Notes: generated by a model not told the origin, from the sequence alone. DNA of 64,000 bases from Hyphomicrobiales bacterium (GCA_900472395.1 UCHV01000016.1:62001-126000), one strand, 5' to 3'; counted from the first letter of the stretch, positions 36,280-46,062 are shown. Numbers and translations are program-made.

Positions 36280-37158
36280 TCAAAGGTCCCTTCGCAGTCT
36301 TGGATCGAGCATGTCCCGCAACCCGTCGCCGACCATCTGCAGCGAGAGCACGGAAAGAATGATGGCAAAGCCGGGGAAATAGGTCATCCAGTCGGCCTGC
36401 CCGATATATTGGCGGCCGGCGGCAATCATGGTTCCCCAGGTCGGAATTTCGGGGCTGACGCCAAGCCCCAGGAAGGACAGGCCGGCCTCTGCCAGCATGG
36501 CGCTGGCAAACAGGAAGGTGGCCTGCACGAGAATGGGCGACAGCAGGTTGCGCAGCACATGCCGCGTCATGATGTGGAAGGTGGAAATGCCGAGCGCTTG
36601 GGCTGCTTCCACATAAGGCAGCTCGCGGATCACCAGTGTCGAGGCGCGCACGATGCGGGCAAGACGCGGCGAATAGACGATCGACAGCGCCACGATGACC
36701 GTTGTCAGCGACGGGCCGAGAGCCGCCACCAGCGCGATGGCAAGCAGGATGTCCGGGAAGGCCATCATCGCATCGATCAGGCGGGCAATCGGCGTGTCGA
36801 GTTTCTGGAAGAAACCGGCAAGCAGCCCGAGCGTGACACCGATTGCAGCCGACAGAACCACGACGGCTGCACCGATCAGCAACGACAGTCGCGCGGAATA
36901 GATGGTGCGTGAAAACACGTCGCGGCCGAATTCGTCGGTGCCGAACCAGAACATTTCGCCCGGCGGTTTCAAGCGGTTGACGATGGAGAGTTTCGACGGC
37001 GAATAAGGCGCAATCCACGGTGCCAGCACGGCCAGCGTCACGAAGATGATGAGAACGATGAGGCCGAAGGCGACCGTCTTGCGCTTCAGGAACCGGCGCA
37101 GGAATTTTGCATTCTCGCTGACAGCAGGTTTGGTTTCGGTAACAACAATATCCGTCAT
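36280..37158 (-). CDS. Dipeptide-type ABC transporter permease (DppC-like)
   Basis: A 292-residue permease with an N-terminal cytoplasmic tail, a first helix near residue 33 (FGLIVLIIFVTLAVLAPW), the HPLGTDxxGRD-like motif WFGTDEFGRDVFSR and the coupling loop EAAQALGISTFHIMTRHVLRN. These are standard for the DppC/OppC group. It lies 11 bp after the DppB-like gene and directly before the amidohydrolase. Confidence 0.93.
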   Translation of the reverse strand: MTDIVVTETKPAVSENAKFLRRFLKRKTVAFGLIVLIIFVTLAVLAPWIAPYSPSKLSIVNRLKPPGEMFWFGTDEFGRDVFSRTIYSARLSLLIGAAVVVLSAAIGVTLGLLAGFFQKLDTPIARLIDAMMAFPDILLAIALVAALGPSLTTVIVALSIVYSPRLARIVRASTLVIRELPYVEAAQALGISTFHIMTRHVLRNLLSPILVQATFLFASAMLAEAGLSFLGLGVSPEIPTWGTMIAAGRQYIGQADWMTYFPGFAIILSVLSLQMVGDGLRDMLDPRLRRDL

Positions 37159-37169
37159 CCGTCGCCCCC

Positions 37170-38111
37170 TTAATAACGTACGCGGGGATCGATCAGCAAA
37201 TAAAGCATGTCGATCGCGAAGTTGATGAGAACGTAGAGCGCGGCAATCACCAGCAGCGCGCCCTGAATGACCGGATAATCCCGCCGCAACACAGCCGAGA
37301 CGACAAGGCTGCCGACACCCGGAAGACCGAACACGGTTTCTGTCACGACCGCACCCGAGATCAGCACGGCAGCGGTGAGGCCGATGACGGTGAGGATCGG
37401 GATCAGCGCGTTTTTCAACGCGTGTTTCATTACCACACGGCGTTCGACCAACCCCTTGGCGCGGGCGGTGCGAATATAATCGTCACCCAGCACGTCAAGC
37501 ATGGAGGCGCGGGTAAAACGCAGGATCAGCGCCGAGGAGACGATGCCGAGCGCAAAGGCCGGCAATGTCAGGTGATACATGCGGTCCATGAAGCTGGAAC
37601 CCGGCCCGCCGTAACCCGAGACCGGAAACAGGTTCAGCCGCACGGCAAAAATCTGCATCAGGATGAGGCCAAGCCAGAAGCTGGGAATGCTGGCGGCCAG
37701 CATGGCGACTGTCGTTGCAGCCTGATCCACAAACGAGCCGCGGCGATAGGCGGCATAGATGCCGATCGGCAGGGCGATGATCGTGGCAATCGCCAGAGAG
37801 AAGATGGTGAGGAAGAAGGTCGGTTCGGCGCGATCAAGCAAAGCCGACGTGACCGGCATGTTGAGGAAGATCGACTGGCCGAGATCGCCCTTCAACATCT
37901 GGCCGATATAATAAAAGTATTGAACCGCCAGAGACTGATCGAGGCCCAATCGGGTGCGCAGGTCAGCAATATCGGCGGCGGACGCATCCGGCCCGAGCAT
38001 GACGGCCGCCGGATCACCCGGCGTGACGCGCACGATGACGAAGACGATGGTCACGACGAGAAACATCACGACGATCATGCCGGCCAGGCGCTGGAGAATA
38101 TAACGGATCAT
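37170..38111 (-). CDS. Dipeptide-type ABC transporter permease (DppB-like)
   Basis: A 313-residue permease beginning MIRYILQRLAGMIVVMFLVV, with the GDPAAVMLGPDAS motif near residue 32 and the coupling loop YIRTARAKGLVERRVVMKHALKN near 200. Both are hallmarks of DppB/OppB. It follows the binding-protein gene by 88 bp containing a hairpin and forms a heterodimeric pore with the DppC-like protein. Confidence 0.93.
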   Translation of the reverse strand: MIRYILQRLAGMIVVMFLVVTIVFVIVRVTPGDPAAVMLGPDASAADIADLRTRLGLDQSLAVQYFYYIGQMLKGDLGQSIFLNMPVTSALLDRAEPTFFLTIFSLAIATIIALPIGIYAAYRRGSFVDQAATTVAMLAASIPSFWLGLILMQIFAVRLNLFPVSGYGGPGSSFMDRMYHLTLPAFALGIVSSALILRFTRASMLDVLGDDYIRTARAKGLVERRVVMKHALKNALIPILTVIGLTAAVLISGAVVTETVFGLPGVGSLVVSAVLRRDYPVIQGALLVIAALYVLINFAIDMLYLLIDPRVRY

Positions 38112-38155
38112 AGAGCTTTCTTCCCATGCCCCTCATGAGGCACATTTTCGAACCC

Positions 38156-38189
38156 GGAGCCGCCACCAGGGCAGCGGCCACCGGGCTCC
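38156..38189 (-). terminator. Hairpin between binding-protein and permease genes
   Basis: GGAGCC (38156-38161) and GGCTCC (38184-38189) enclose further GC-rich pairing. The minus-strand transcript has no long T-run, so this is more likely an mRNA-stabilising or attenuating hairpin that favours expression of the binding protein. Confidence 0.4.
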
Positions 38190-38199
38190 TCGAAAAGGA

Positions 38200-39729
38200 T
38201 CACTTATTGATCGAAGCATTCCAGAAGTAAGGCCACGGGGCAGCCTCGACGCCTTCAATCGTCTTCTTCTTGGCGGCGACGGCGTTGAAATCGCCGATCT
38301 TCATGTAGGGAAGTTCCTCATACATGGCCTTCTGCACATCGGCCCAAAGCGCAAGACGCTTGTCCGGGTCGGATTCGGCGGAAAAAGCCTCGACCGTCTG
38401 CTTGCGCAAAGGCGTATCCCACCAGCCCGGCGAGCTTGGCGCCAAGGAACCGATCAAAGCCGGTTCCGGCAGGAACGGGCTGTGGGTGATGTAGATATCC
38501 CAAAGACCCTTGTCGGCGCGGCGCTGGGTGAGCGTTGCCCAGTCCACCACCTGCATGTCGACCTTGAAGCCGGCGAGCTTCAGATATTCGGCCGCCACCT
38601 GCGCCATCTTGTAATGGAACTCGTACTGGCGGCTGGTGAGGATGCGGATCGGCTTTTCGCCGTCGTAACCGGCGGCCTTCGCGGCTTCCGCCGCGCCTTC
38701 CGGATCGGCGACATTGTAATTGCCCTCGACACCGGCATCGGTGCTCCAGACAAAGTTCTTCGGATAGATATTGCCGTCCAGCGCATAGAAATCGGTGCTG
38801 CCGAAAGCGGCTGCCAGCATGTCTTCCATGCTCAGCGCCTGACGGATTGCCTTGCGCATCGCCACATCCTTGGCAACGCCTTCCGCCGTGTTGAACACGA
38901 AGACCGGATAACCGAACGGCTTCAGCACCACAGGCTCGGTGGTCGAGGAAGCCTCTACCTTGGCAAAGGATTCGACCGGCAGCTGGTCGATATAATCATA
39001 CTGGCCGGAGACGGCAGCCTCGACACGGGTATTGGCATCCGGCACCGGCACGAAACGGATCTCGTCGAGATACTGGTGGCGTGCACCGCCGTAACCATCA
39101 GCCTCACCGCCGCGCGACTTGTAACCGTCGAAACGGGCGAGCTGGATATACTGGTCGGCCTTGCGTTCCTTCAGCATGTAGGGACCGGTGCCGATATATT
39201 CCTTCATCGGCTCGTCCTGCTTTTCGGAAGGCAGGATGATTGCCGCCGAATTGTTGAAGGCGAGCAGCGACACGAGCGGCGCATAAGGCTGTTTCAGCGT
39301 GATAGTCACCGTCGAAGCGTCGGTCGCCTCGATCTTATCGAAGAAGGCGGCGGCCTGCTTGCCGCGCGATGCAACCTTCACCCAGCGGTTCAGCGAGGCG
39401 ACCACGTCGTCCGAGGCCATGTCGGAACCGTCATGGAACTTGATGCCGGAACGCAGCTTGATCGTGTAGGTTTTGCCATCGGCGCTGATTTCAGGCAAGC
39501 TTTCCGCCAGAAGCGGCACGGTCTTCCAGCCCTTGTCGAACGTATAGAGCGTCTCGAATATGTGCTGAGTGACGATGCCGACGAGATCGGCGGTGGAGGC
39601 CATCGGGTCGAGGGTCGGCGGCTCGCCGATCGTCGCAACATTGATGACGCCGCCCTTTTCCTGGGCGAATGTGAGGGAAGGCGCGGCGATGAGCGCGGTA
39701 GCAACAAGGAATGCGAGCTTGAGTTTCAT
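38200..39729 (-). CDS. Family 5 extracellular solute-binding protein (DppA-like)
   Basis: A 509-residue binding protein with a Sec signal peptide (MKLKLAFLVATALIAAPSLTFA-QE). The mature start GVINVATIGEPPTLDPMAS, the SGIKFHDGSDM motif near residue 100 and the C-terminal MQVVDWATLTQRR region are typical of dipeptide/oligopeptide/nickel binders. GGGAG lies 8 bases before the ATG at 39729; an upstream frame to 39813 was rejected. It is the first gene of the operon ending with RidA. The ligand is unknown; the amidohydrolase partner suggests a short N-acylated or peptide-like compound. Confidence 0.93.
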   Translation of the reverse strand: MKLKLAFLVATALIAAPSLTFAQEKGGVINVATIGEPPTLDPMASTADLVGIVTQHIFETLYTFDKGWKTVPLLAESLPEISADGKTYTIKLRSGIKFHDGSDMASDDVVASLNRWVKVASRGKQAAAFFDKIEATDASTVTITLKQPYAPLVSLLAFNNSAAIILPSEKQDEPMKEYIGTGPYMLKERKADQYIQLARFDGYKSRGGEADGYGGARHQYLDEIRFVPVPDANTRVEAAVSGQYDYIDQLPVESFAKVEASSTTEPVVLKPFGYPVFVFNTAEGVAKDVAMRKAIRQALSMEDMLAAAFGSTDFYALDGNIYPKNFVWSTDAGVEGNYNVADPEGAAEAAKAAGYDGEKPIRILTSRQYEFHYKMAQVAAEYLKLAGFKVDMQVVDWATLTQRRADKGLWDIYITHSPFLPEPALIGSLAPSSPGWWDTPLRKQTVEAFSAESDPDKRLALWADVQKAMYEELPYMKIGDFNAVAAKKKTIEGVEAAPWPYFWNASINK

Positions 39730-39765
39730 GCTGAAGGCTCCCGTTTGTCGTTGTTCCATTATTAT

Positions 39766-39785
39766 GTTATGTGCATTTTTATAAC
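39766..39785 (-). promoter_or_regulatory. Candidate operator before the DppA-like gene
   Basis: GTTAT, ten bases, then ATAAC form an inverted repeat 36 bp before the binding-protein ATG in an AT-rich stretch that also looks promoter-like. It is a possible site for the cluster's IclR regulator. The rest of 39786-40020 shows nothing else I can support. Confidence 0.3.
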
Positions 39786-40020
39786 AGAATAACCCAAGCG
39801 ACCGGGCTGTCAATCACCTAATCGGTATCAAAGGCGTCATCGGCAGGGCCCGGCATTTGCGATGAGAATGGTCGGTATGGCGAGATCGCTGATCTTTCGC
39901 CGCATTTGGCTGCTTTGAGGGACTGTAACGGGCTTGAAAATGGCGCATAGCGCCTAAGTCCTGCCTTACCCGCCGCATCCTTGCATCAGCATCCAATGGG
40001 CATTGCCCCAGGTTACCGTA

Positions 40021-41883
40021 ATGACGCCGCCTTCTCAGCAGCTACAGGTACAATCTGAAGTTCAGGAAGAGGTTCTTCCGCGAAACACAGGCATTTCGGA
40101 CAGGGCGTCGGTGCGGTTGCGAATATTGTGGAGATATCTCGCCGGCCTCGACCTGCGCATTCTCGTGCGCCGGAACGAATGGGGCATCATCCTCATCGCC
40201 GCCGTGATCGGCGTGATTGCCGGCCTCGTGGTTACCGCCATGAACCTTGCCGCCGCCGCCATGCACCAGAGCATTTTCGGCATAGGCAGCGATGCGCGAC
40301 TAAGCTCTTCCGACATCGGCAACACGACCCTGCTTCTTCTCGCCCCGGTCGTCGGCGGCGTCATTCTCGGCATCACGATGCTGGTGCTGGCCCGTTTCCG
40401 AAAGCGCCCGATGGTCGACCCGATCGAGGCCAATGCGCTACACGGCGGCAAGCTTTCGCTCACCGACAGTTTTATCATCGTCTACCAGAACCTCGTGTCC
40501 AACGGCTTTGGCGCATCGGTCGGGCTTGAAGCCGGTTACACGCAGCTGGCGGCCGGTTTTGCCTCCAAGATCGGCAACAAGCTTTCGCTTCGCCGCGCCG
40601 ACATGCGCATTCTTGTCGGCTGCGGCGCGGCCGGCGCCATTTCGGCTGCATTCAACGCGCCGCTCACCGGCGCCTTTTATGCGTTCGAACTGGTCATCGG
40701 CTCATATACCACCGCCTCGCTTGCTCCGGTCGTCGTCGCCGCCCTAGTGGCAACCCTTGTCGCACGCCAGTTCATCGACATCAGCTTCATCGTCGAGATG
40801 GGCATGCTGCAAAGCGTTTCCGCCACGGATTTCGTGCCCGCGATCATTCTTGGCGCTTGCTGTGCCGGCGTCGGCATCATCCTCATGAAGGGCGTCGCCA
40901 CCATCGAGGAACTGTCTCGCAAAAGCTCCATCCCCGCCTGGATACGACCAACGCTTGGCGGCATCGTCGTCGGCCTGTTCGCGATGATCAGCCCACAGGT
41001 CATGTCCGGCGGCCACGGCGCGCTGCATCTCAACCTCTCCCATGACGTCGCCCTGCCCGTTCTCATCAGCATCTTTCTGATGAAGGCGGCAACATCAGCC
41101 GTTTCCATCGGCGCCGGTTTCCGTGGTGGCCTGTTTTTCGCCTCGCTGTTTCTGGGCGCGCTTCTGGGAAAGATCTTCGCCTTTTCGACCGCAACCCTTG
41201 GCCTCGTGCTGCTGGCGCCCGTCGTGCTTGCCATCGTCGGCATGAGTGCGCTCGCCGTCGCCATCATCGGCGGACCGCTGACCATGACCTTCCTGGCGCT
41301 GGAACTGACCGGCGACTTTCCGATCACCGCCCTTGTGCTTGCCGCCGTCATCACCTCGTCGCTGATCGTGCGCACCACGTTCGGTTATTCGTTTGCCACA
41401 TGGCGTTTCCACCTGCGTGGCGAAAGCATTCGCAGCGCTCACGATGTCGGCTGGATCCGCAATCTCACCGTCAGCCGCATGATGCGCTCCGACGTCAAGA
41501 CGGCACAGGCCGACATGTCACTTGGCGATTTCCGCAAGGATTTCCCGCTCGGCGCCACCCAGCGTGTCATCATCACCGACGATACCGGAAAATATGCCGG
41601 CATGGTTCTGGTGCCGGAAGTGCATGGGGCGCTGACCGATGCCGACGACCAGAACGACAGCCTGGAAAAATACATCCGCTACAAGAACGACGTGCTGCAG
41701 ACCCAGATGAATGCCAAACAGGCTGCGGCCATTTTCGAAAAGACCCAGAGCGAAGCGCTGGCTGTGATCGACAACATGATCGAACGAAAGGTCGTCGGTC
41801 TTCTGACCGAAAGCCACACATTGCGCCGTTATTCGGAAGAGCTGGAACTGCGCCGCAGGGAAATGGTGGGCGATAGCATCTGA
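40021..41883 (+). CDS. CLC-family chloride channel/transporter with CBS domains
   Basis: A 620-residue membrane protein with a CLC domain (about 50-440, ten or more hydrophobic helices) and a C-terminal region (about 455-600) with two CBS-like motifs (VSRMMRSDVKTAQADMS; ALAVIDNMIERKVVGLLTE). CLC landmarks are SVGLEAGYTQ, whose Glu corresponds to the gating glutamate of GREGP, GAAGAISAAFNAPLTGAFYAFE, and GAGFRGGLFFASLFLG. The usual Pro after the gating Glu is missing, as in other divergent bacterial members. It could be a chloride channel or a proton/anion antiporter. The ATG at 40021 has AGG 8 bases upstream; the TTG at 40003 is less likely. Confidence 0.9.
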   Translation: MTPPSQQLQVQSEVQEEVLPRNTGISDRASVRLRILWRYLAGLDLRILVRRNEWGIILIAAVIGVIAGLVVTAMNLAAAAMHQSIFGIGSDARLSSSDIGNTTLLLLAPVVGGVILGITMLVLARFRKRPMVDPIEANALHGGKLSLTDSFIIVYQNLVSNGFGASVGLEAGYTQLAAGFASKIGNKLSLRRADMRILVGCGAAGAISAAFNAPLTGAFYAFELVIGSYTTASLAPVVVAALVATLVARQFIDISFIVEMGMLQSVSATDFVPAIILGACCAGVGIILMKGVATIEELSRKSSIPAWIRPTLGGIVVGLFAMISPQVMSGGHGALHLNLSHDVALPVLISIFLMKAATSAVSIGAGFRGGLFFASLFLGALLGKIFAFSTATLGLVLLAPVVLAIVGMSALAVAIIGGPLTMTFLALELTGDFPITALVLAAVITSSLIVRTTFGYSFATWRFHLRGESIRSAHDVGWIRNLTVSRMMRSDVKTAQADMSLGDFRKDFPLGATQRVIITDDTGKYAGMVLVPEVHGALTDADDQNDSLEKYIRYKNDVLQTQMNAKQAAAIFEKTQSEALAVIDNMIERKVVGLLTESHTLRRYSEELELRRREMVGDSI

Positions 41884-41974
41884 GCCCAAGCCGACCCTTG
41901 CCGCGACAATTGCCATTCCCGCCAATACTTGATAATTACATGAAGGATTAATTGACGGCCTACCGCGGGGTGCC

Positions 41975-42856
41975 ATGACATTTCAGCCGAGGATGCAAAA
42001 CAGGATCGAGGGCTTTGCCGTCGGCAGCCTGCATCGTCGTGCCTGGAACGGCATCGTCGCCGACCTCTGGGATGTCGAATGCGGGGCCTATGCCGGCGGC
42101 CATTATGTTGCCCGCGATCCGCGCCTGTTCATTCTCCTCGATCAAAGCGGCAGCGGACGCCCGGTGATCAAGCGTTCGCCCACCGAAAACGGCGGCAGGC
42201 AGGACAGCCGCATCAGCCCGATTTCCTATGTGCCGGCCGAAATGGAATTGTGGGTCGACATCAAGGGCGTGCAGACCCTTCGCCATCTCGACCTGCATTT
42301 CGACGCGACCGGCATCGGCCGACGACTGATGGAAGAGATCGATCCGGATCGCCTCAACCATCCGAACCTGCTGTTTGCCGATCCGAGCATCATGTCGCTG
42401 GCCGAACTGATCGCCAAGGAAATCGCCAACCCGGCTCCACTGAACGATCTTTACGGCGACAGCCTGTGCCTTGCGCTGATCATTTCCGCACTGAAGATCG
42501 AAAAGGCCAGCCAGCGCAAGCGCAGCGCCCTTGCGCCATGGCAGTTGCGGCGGGCGACGGAATTCATCGACGCCAACTGCCTGCGCAATATCCGGCTGGA
42601 GGAACTGGCCGAGCTGACGGGACTGTCGCAATCGCATTTCAGCCATTCCTTCAAGGTTTCAACCGGTATGGCGCCGCATCAGTGGCAGATGAAGGCGCGG
42701 CTGGACAAGGCAAAGACCCTGTTGATCGGCTCCGGCCATCCGCTGACGACCATCGCAGCCGAGACCGGGTTTTCCGATCAGGCTCATTTCACCCGCGTGT
42801 TCCGCCAGCATGTGGGCACCACACCGGCGCGCTGGAAACGAACTCAGACGGTATGA
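41975..42856 (+). CDS. AraC-family transcriptional regulator
   Basis: A 293-residue regulator with a variable N-terminal sensing domain and a C-terminal double helix-turn-helix: IRLEELAELTGLSQSHFSHSFK near residue 208 and PLTTIAAETGFSDQAHFTRVFR near 258. It lies 168 bp before a siderophore receptor gene on the same strand. AraC-type activators next to TonB-dependent receptors commonly sense the incoming ferric siderophore, so this is its probable role. GGGG lies about 6 bases before the ATG. Confidence 0.88.
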   Translation: MTFQPRMQNRIEGFAVGSLHRRAWNGIVADLWDVECGAYAGGHYVARDPRLFILLDQSGSGRPVIKRSPTENGGRQDSRISPISYVPAEMELWVDIKGVQTLRHLDLHFDATGIGRRLMEEIDPDRLNHPNLLFADPSIMSLAELIAKEIANPAPLNDLYGDSLCLALIISALKIEKASQRKRSALAPWQLRRATEFIDANCLRNIRLEELAELTGLSQSHFSHSFKVSTGMAPHQWQMKARLDKAKTLLIGSGHPLTTIAAETGFSDQAHFTRVFRQHVGTTPARWKRTQTV

Positions 42857-42868
42857 AAACCGCACCAA

Positions 42869-42885
42869 GTTGCCTTTTTGGCAAC
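42869..42885. repeat. Inverted repeat after the AraC gene
   Basis: GTTGCC-TTTTT-GGCAAC is a perfect 6-bp stem with a 5-base loop, 13 bp after the AraC stop. No T-run follows. It could be an operator for the regulator or a weak terminator. Confidence 0.4.
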
Positions 42886-42970
42886 AGTTTGACGACATTT
42901 GCCAGACGCATCCAATTTTGCCCAAAAAGCTTCAATTTTCGCAGATCGCAGCAATCCGCAGGATTTAATT

Positions 42971-42985
42971 TGAGTTAACTGCTCA
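42971..42985 (+). promoter_or_regulatory. Candidate RirA iron-responsive operator (TGA-N9-TCA)
   Basis: TGAGTTAACTGCTCA fits TGA-N9-TCA exactly, and flanking bases extend the symmetry to TTGAG/CTCAA. Such iron-responsive operators are the recognised RirA motif in rhizobia. It lies 40 bp before the TonB-dependent receptor ATG. Confidence 0.55.
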
Positions 42986-43024
42986 ACTTAATGACATTGC
43001 CCGAGGGGGCATTAAGGGGTGCAA

Positions 43025-45196
43025 ATGCGCAAGCATCGTAAGTTTCTGAACATGGGGCTGAACGCTTCGGCCACCGCCATCGCCATTCTCGCGGCCTTGC
43101 CGGCATCCGCACAGGATTCGACCCAGCTTCAGACGATCGTGGTCGAAGGTCAGGGCAATGGCACGGGCACGGGTCCGGTCAAGGGTTATGTCGCCAAGCA
43201 GACCACGGCCGGCTCGAAGACGGATACGCCGCTGAATGAGGTTCCGCAGGCCGTGTCTGTCGTTGGCCGCGAAGAGCTGGAAGACCGCGCCGTCGTCAAC
43301 AAGGTCGATGAAGCACTGCGTTACACGGCCGGCGTCGCAACTCAGAACTTCGGCACCGACCCTGATACCGACTGGTATTATATCCGCGGCTTCGATGCGA
43401 GCCAGACCGGCGTTTATCTCGACGGCCTGAACCTGTTCGCCTACGGTTTCGGCAATTTCCAGGTCGATCCTTTCATGCTGGAACGTGTCGATATCCTGAA
43501 GGGCCCCGCCTCCGTGCTTTACGGCGGTGCCAATGCCGGTGGCATTGTCGACATGGTCCGCAAGCGACCGACCGACGAGCCTTATTATTACACCGAGGCC
43601 GGCATCAACACGAACGGCAACGCCTTCACGGGCTTCGATATCTCCGACAAGGTCGGCGCGAGCGAAACGATGACGTATCGCCTGACCGGCAAGGTTGCCG
43701 GCGGCAACGGTTACACCGATTTCACCCATGACCTGCGCGGTTTCGTCATGCCGCAACTGACGATCGCGCCGGACGAAGCCACCAAGTTCACCATCTGGGC
43801 TTATGCCGGTGGTCTCGATCAGCTTCACACGGGCAACGGCTTCCTGCCTTACGAAGGCACGGTGGTCGACCGTCCCGGCGTCGGCAAGATTTCCCGCAAG
43901 TTCTTCCCCGGCGAACCGGATATCGACACCGGTCGTTACGACCAGCAGATGATCGGCTATGAATTCGAGCATGAATTCGAAGGTGGCTGGAAGTTCTCTT
44001 CGAACGGGCGTTACGGCCATCTCGATAAGTACGAGCATATCGTCTACCCGTTCCTGTGGGCCAGCCCGACCGAGTTGCAGCGCATCGGCTTCACCGGCGA
44101 CACTTCGGTCAACACCCTTGCCTGGGACAATCGTATCCAGAACGAATTCGACCTCGGCGGCGCCACGCACAAGGTCATGGCCGGCGTCGATTATCGCCTT
44201 TATGACATCGACAACGTTCAGAACTCGGTCTTCGGCGCCGGTTTTCCGGCCCAGCCATACAACGGCAACCTTGATGTCCTGAACCCGAATTACGGCCAGA
44301 CGCAGCCAACACCGGGCGCGCTCTATAACGAAAACGTCAGGATGAACCAGCTGGGCTTCTACGCCCAGGACCAGATCCGGTTCGGCGGCGGCTGGCTGGT
44401 CACCCTCAATGGCCGATATGACTATGTTCATACCGATTTCAACAACAAGCTCTCGCCCGCCGGAAGCTTCAAGGATTCCGACAGCGCCTGGAGCGGCCGT
44501 GCAGGTCTCGCCTATGAATTCGAAAATGGCCTGACGCCTTATGTCAGCGCCGCCACGTTCTTCAACCCGCTGGTTGGCCGCGGTGCCCAGGGGCCGCTCA
44601 AGCCGGAGGAAGGCGAACAGTACGAAGCCGGCATCAAGTACGATCCGACCTTCATGGATGCGTCGTTCACCGCTTCCGTCTTCCACATCAACAAAAAGAA
44701 CAATTCGGTATCGATCCCTGCTCCTCCGTTCACCGACCAGCTCGGCGAAGTGGAATCGAAGGGCTTCGAACTTGAAGGCAAGGTCAACATCACCGAAAAC
44801 TGGAAGCTTCTCGGCTCCTTCAGCTACAATGATGTCGAAGTCACCAGAAACGACCCGAATCCGAGCCTGATCGGCAAGACGCCATACATCGTCCCGAACT
44901 ACATGGCCTCCATGTGGGTAGATTACACCGTGACCGAAGGCGCTCTCGAAGGCCTCAGCCTTGGTGCAGGTCTGCGCCACAAGGGAGAGTCCTGGGCTGA
45001 CGAACTCAACACTCTCCAGGTCCCGGATTCGACCGTTTTCGATGCTGCGATCCGTTACAAGAAGGAAGGCTGGGCAGCATCGCTCAACGTCACCAACCTG
45101 TTTGACAAGACCTATGTGGAATCGTGCCGCACCAACGGCGCGTGCGGTTACGGCGACGCACGCACCATCACTTTCAAGCTGAGCAAGACTTGGTAA
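43025..45196 (+). CDS. TonB-dependent siderophore receptor
   Basis: A 723-residue outer-membrane receptor. A signal peptide (residues 1 to about 31, cut at ASA-QD) precedes a TonB-box-like LQTIVVEG, a plug domain (about 60-175; NEVPQAVSVVGREELED, then VERVDILKGPASVLYGGANAGGIVD) and a 22-stranded barrel ending in the C-terminal aromatic FKLSKTW. The pattern is that of FhuA/FoxA-like ferric hydroxamate receptors, though the siderophore is not identifiable. AAGGGG lies 6 bases before the ATG at 43025. Upstream lie an AraC regulator and an iron box; downstream lie an ATPase and a siderophore reductase. Confidence 0.94.
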   Translation: MRKHRKFLNMGLNASATAIAILAALPASAQDSTQLQTIVVEGQGNGTGTGPVKGYVAKQTTAGSKTDTPLNEVPQAVSVVGREELEDRAVVNKVDEALRYTAGVATQNFGTDPDTDWYYIRGFDASQTGVYLDGLNLFAYGFGNFQVDPFMLERVDILKGPASVLYGGANAGGIVDMVRKRPTDEPYYYTEAGINTNGNAFTGFDISDKVGASETMTYRLTGKVAGGNGYTDFTHDLRGFVMPQLTIAPDEATKFTIWAYAGGLDQLHTGNGFLPYEGTVVDRPGVGKISRKFFPGEPDIDTGRYDQQMIGYEFEHEFEGGWKFSSNGRYGHLDKYEHIVYPFLWASPTELQRIGFTGDTSVNTLAWDNRIQNEFDLGGATHKVMAGVDYRLYDIDNVQNSVFGAGFPAQPYNGNLDVLNPNYGQTQPTPGALYNENVRMNQLGFYAQDQIRFGGGWLVTLNGRYDYVHTDFNNKLSPAGSFKDSDSAWSGRAGLAYEFENGLTPYVSAATFFNPLVGRGAQGPLKPEEGEQYEAGIKYDPTFMDASFTASVFHINKKNNSVSIPAPPFTDQLGEVESKGFELEGKVNITENWKLLGSFSYNDVEVTRNDPNPSLIGKTPYIVPNYMASMWVDYTVTEGALEGLSLGAGLRHKGESWADELNTLQVPDSTVFDAAIRYKKEGWAASLNVTNLFDKTYVESCRTNGACGYGDARTITFKLSKTW

Positions 45197-45230
45197 GTTG
45201 ACATTCCAGGAAAGGTTTTGCAGGTAACCG

Positions 45231-45261
45231 GGGCGGAAGGTAAATCACCTTCCGCCCTTTT
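45231..45261 (+). terminator. Stem-loop between receptor and ABC ATPase genes
   Basis: GGGCGGAAGGT and ACCTTCCGCCC form a perfect 11-bp stem with a 5-base loop followed by TTTT. It is a strong terminator or attenuator that would let the receptor be expressed above the ATPase gene 22 bp further on. Confidence 0.8.
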
Positions 45262-45282
45262 CCGTTCCGATCGGAGTTTTGC

Positions 45283-46062
45283 GTGACACAGACGTTCCTT
45301 TCCCTTTCCGGCATCCATTATTCGGCCACCGGCAAGGATATCCTGCACGATATCGACCTGTCGCTGGAACCGGGCCATGTCTATGGCCTTGTCGGGCCGA
45401 ACGGATCGGGCAAAAGCACGCTTCTGAAGATCATCGCCCGGCAGATCGGCGCCACCGGCGGCAATATCGTCTGGGATGGCAAGGCTTCGGCCGACTGGGG
45501 CAATCGCGAATTTGCCCGTCACCTCGCCTACATGCCGCAGTTCACGCCGCAGACAGACGGCATGACGGTGCGCGAACTGGTGGCGCTCGGCCGGTTTCCC
45601 TGGCACGGCGCACTCGGCCGGTTTTCCGATGCCGACCGCGCCAAGGTGGACGAGGCGCTGGAGCGCACCGATCTCACCCGTTTCGAAGACCGGCTGGTGG
45701 ACAGCATGTCTGGCGGAGAACGCCAGCGCGCCTGGATCGCCATGATGCTGGCGCAGGATGCCCGCTGCATCCTGCTCGACGAGCCTACCTCGGCACTCGA
45801 CCTGTCCCATCAGGCCAGCGTCCTGTCGCTGGTGCACGAACTCTGCCACGAACGTAACCTTACCGTCATAGTCGTGCTGCACGACATCAACCTTGCCGCC
45901 CGGTATTGCGACCGCATGGTGGCGCTGGGGAATGGCCGCATCGTCGCGCGCGGAACGCCCTCCGAGATCGTTCGCTCCGACATGCTGCAGGAAATCTTCG
46001 GCATCGACATGGGCGTGTTCATACATCCGGTTCGCCAGGAACCGGTCAGCTATCTGCTGTAA
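45283..46062 (+). CDS. Iron-siderophore ABC transporter ATPase (FecE/FhuC-like), GTG start
   Basis: A 259-residue ATPase. Walker A GPNGSGKST lies near residue 40, signature SMSGGERQRAWIAMMLAQD near 142, Walker B ILLDEPTSALD and H-loop VVLHDINLAARYCDRM. The latter two are typical of FhuC/FecE. The GTG at 45283 has GGAG 6 bases upstream. No permease or periplasmic binding protein gene lies in the window, so its partners must be encoded elsewhere. Confidence 0.93.
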   Translation: MTQTFLSLSGIHYSATGKDILHDIDLSLEPGHVYGLVGPNGSGKSTLLKIIARQIGATGGNIVWDGKASADWGNREFARHLAYMPQFTPQTDGMTVRELVALGRFPWHGALGRFSDADRAKVDEALERTDLTRFEDRLVDSMSGGERQRAWIAMMLAQDARCILLDEPTSALDLSHQASVLSLVHELCHERNLTVIVVLHDINLAARYCDRMVALGNGRIVARGTPSEIVRSDMLQEIFGIDMGVFIHPVRQEPVSYLL

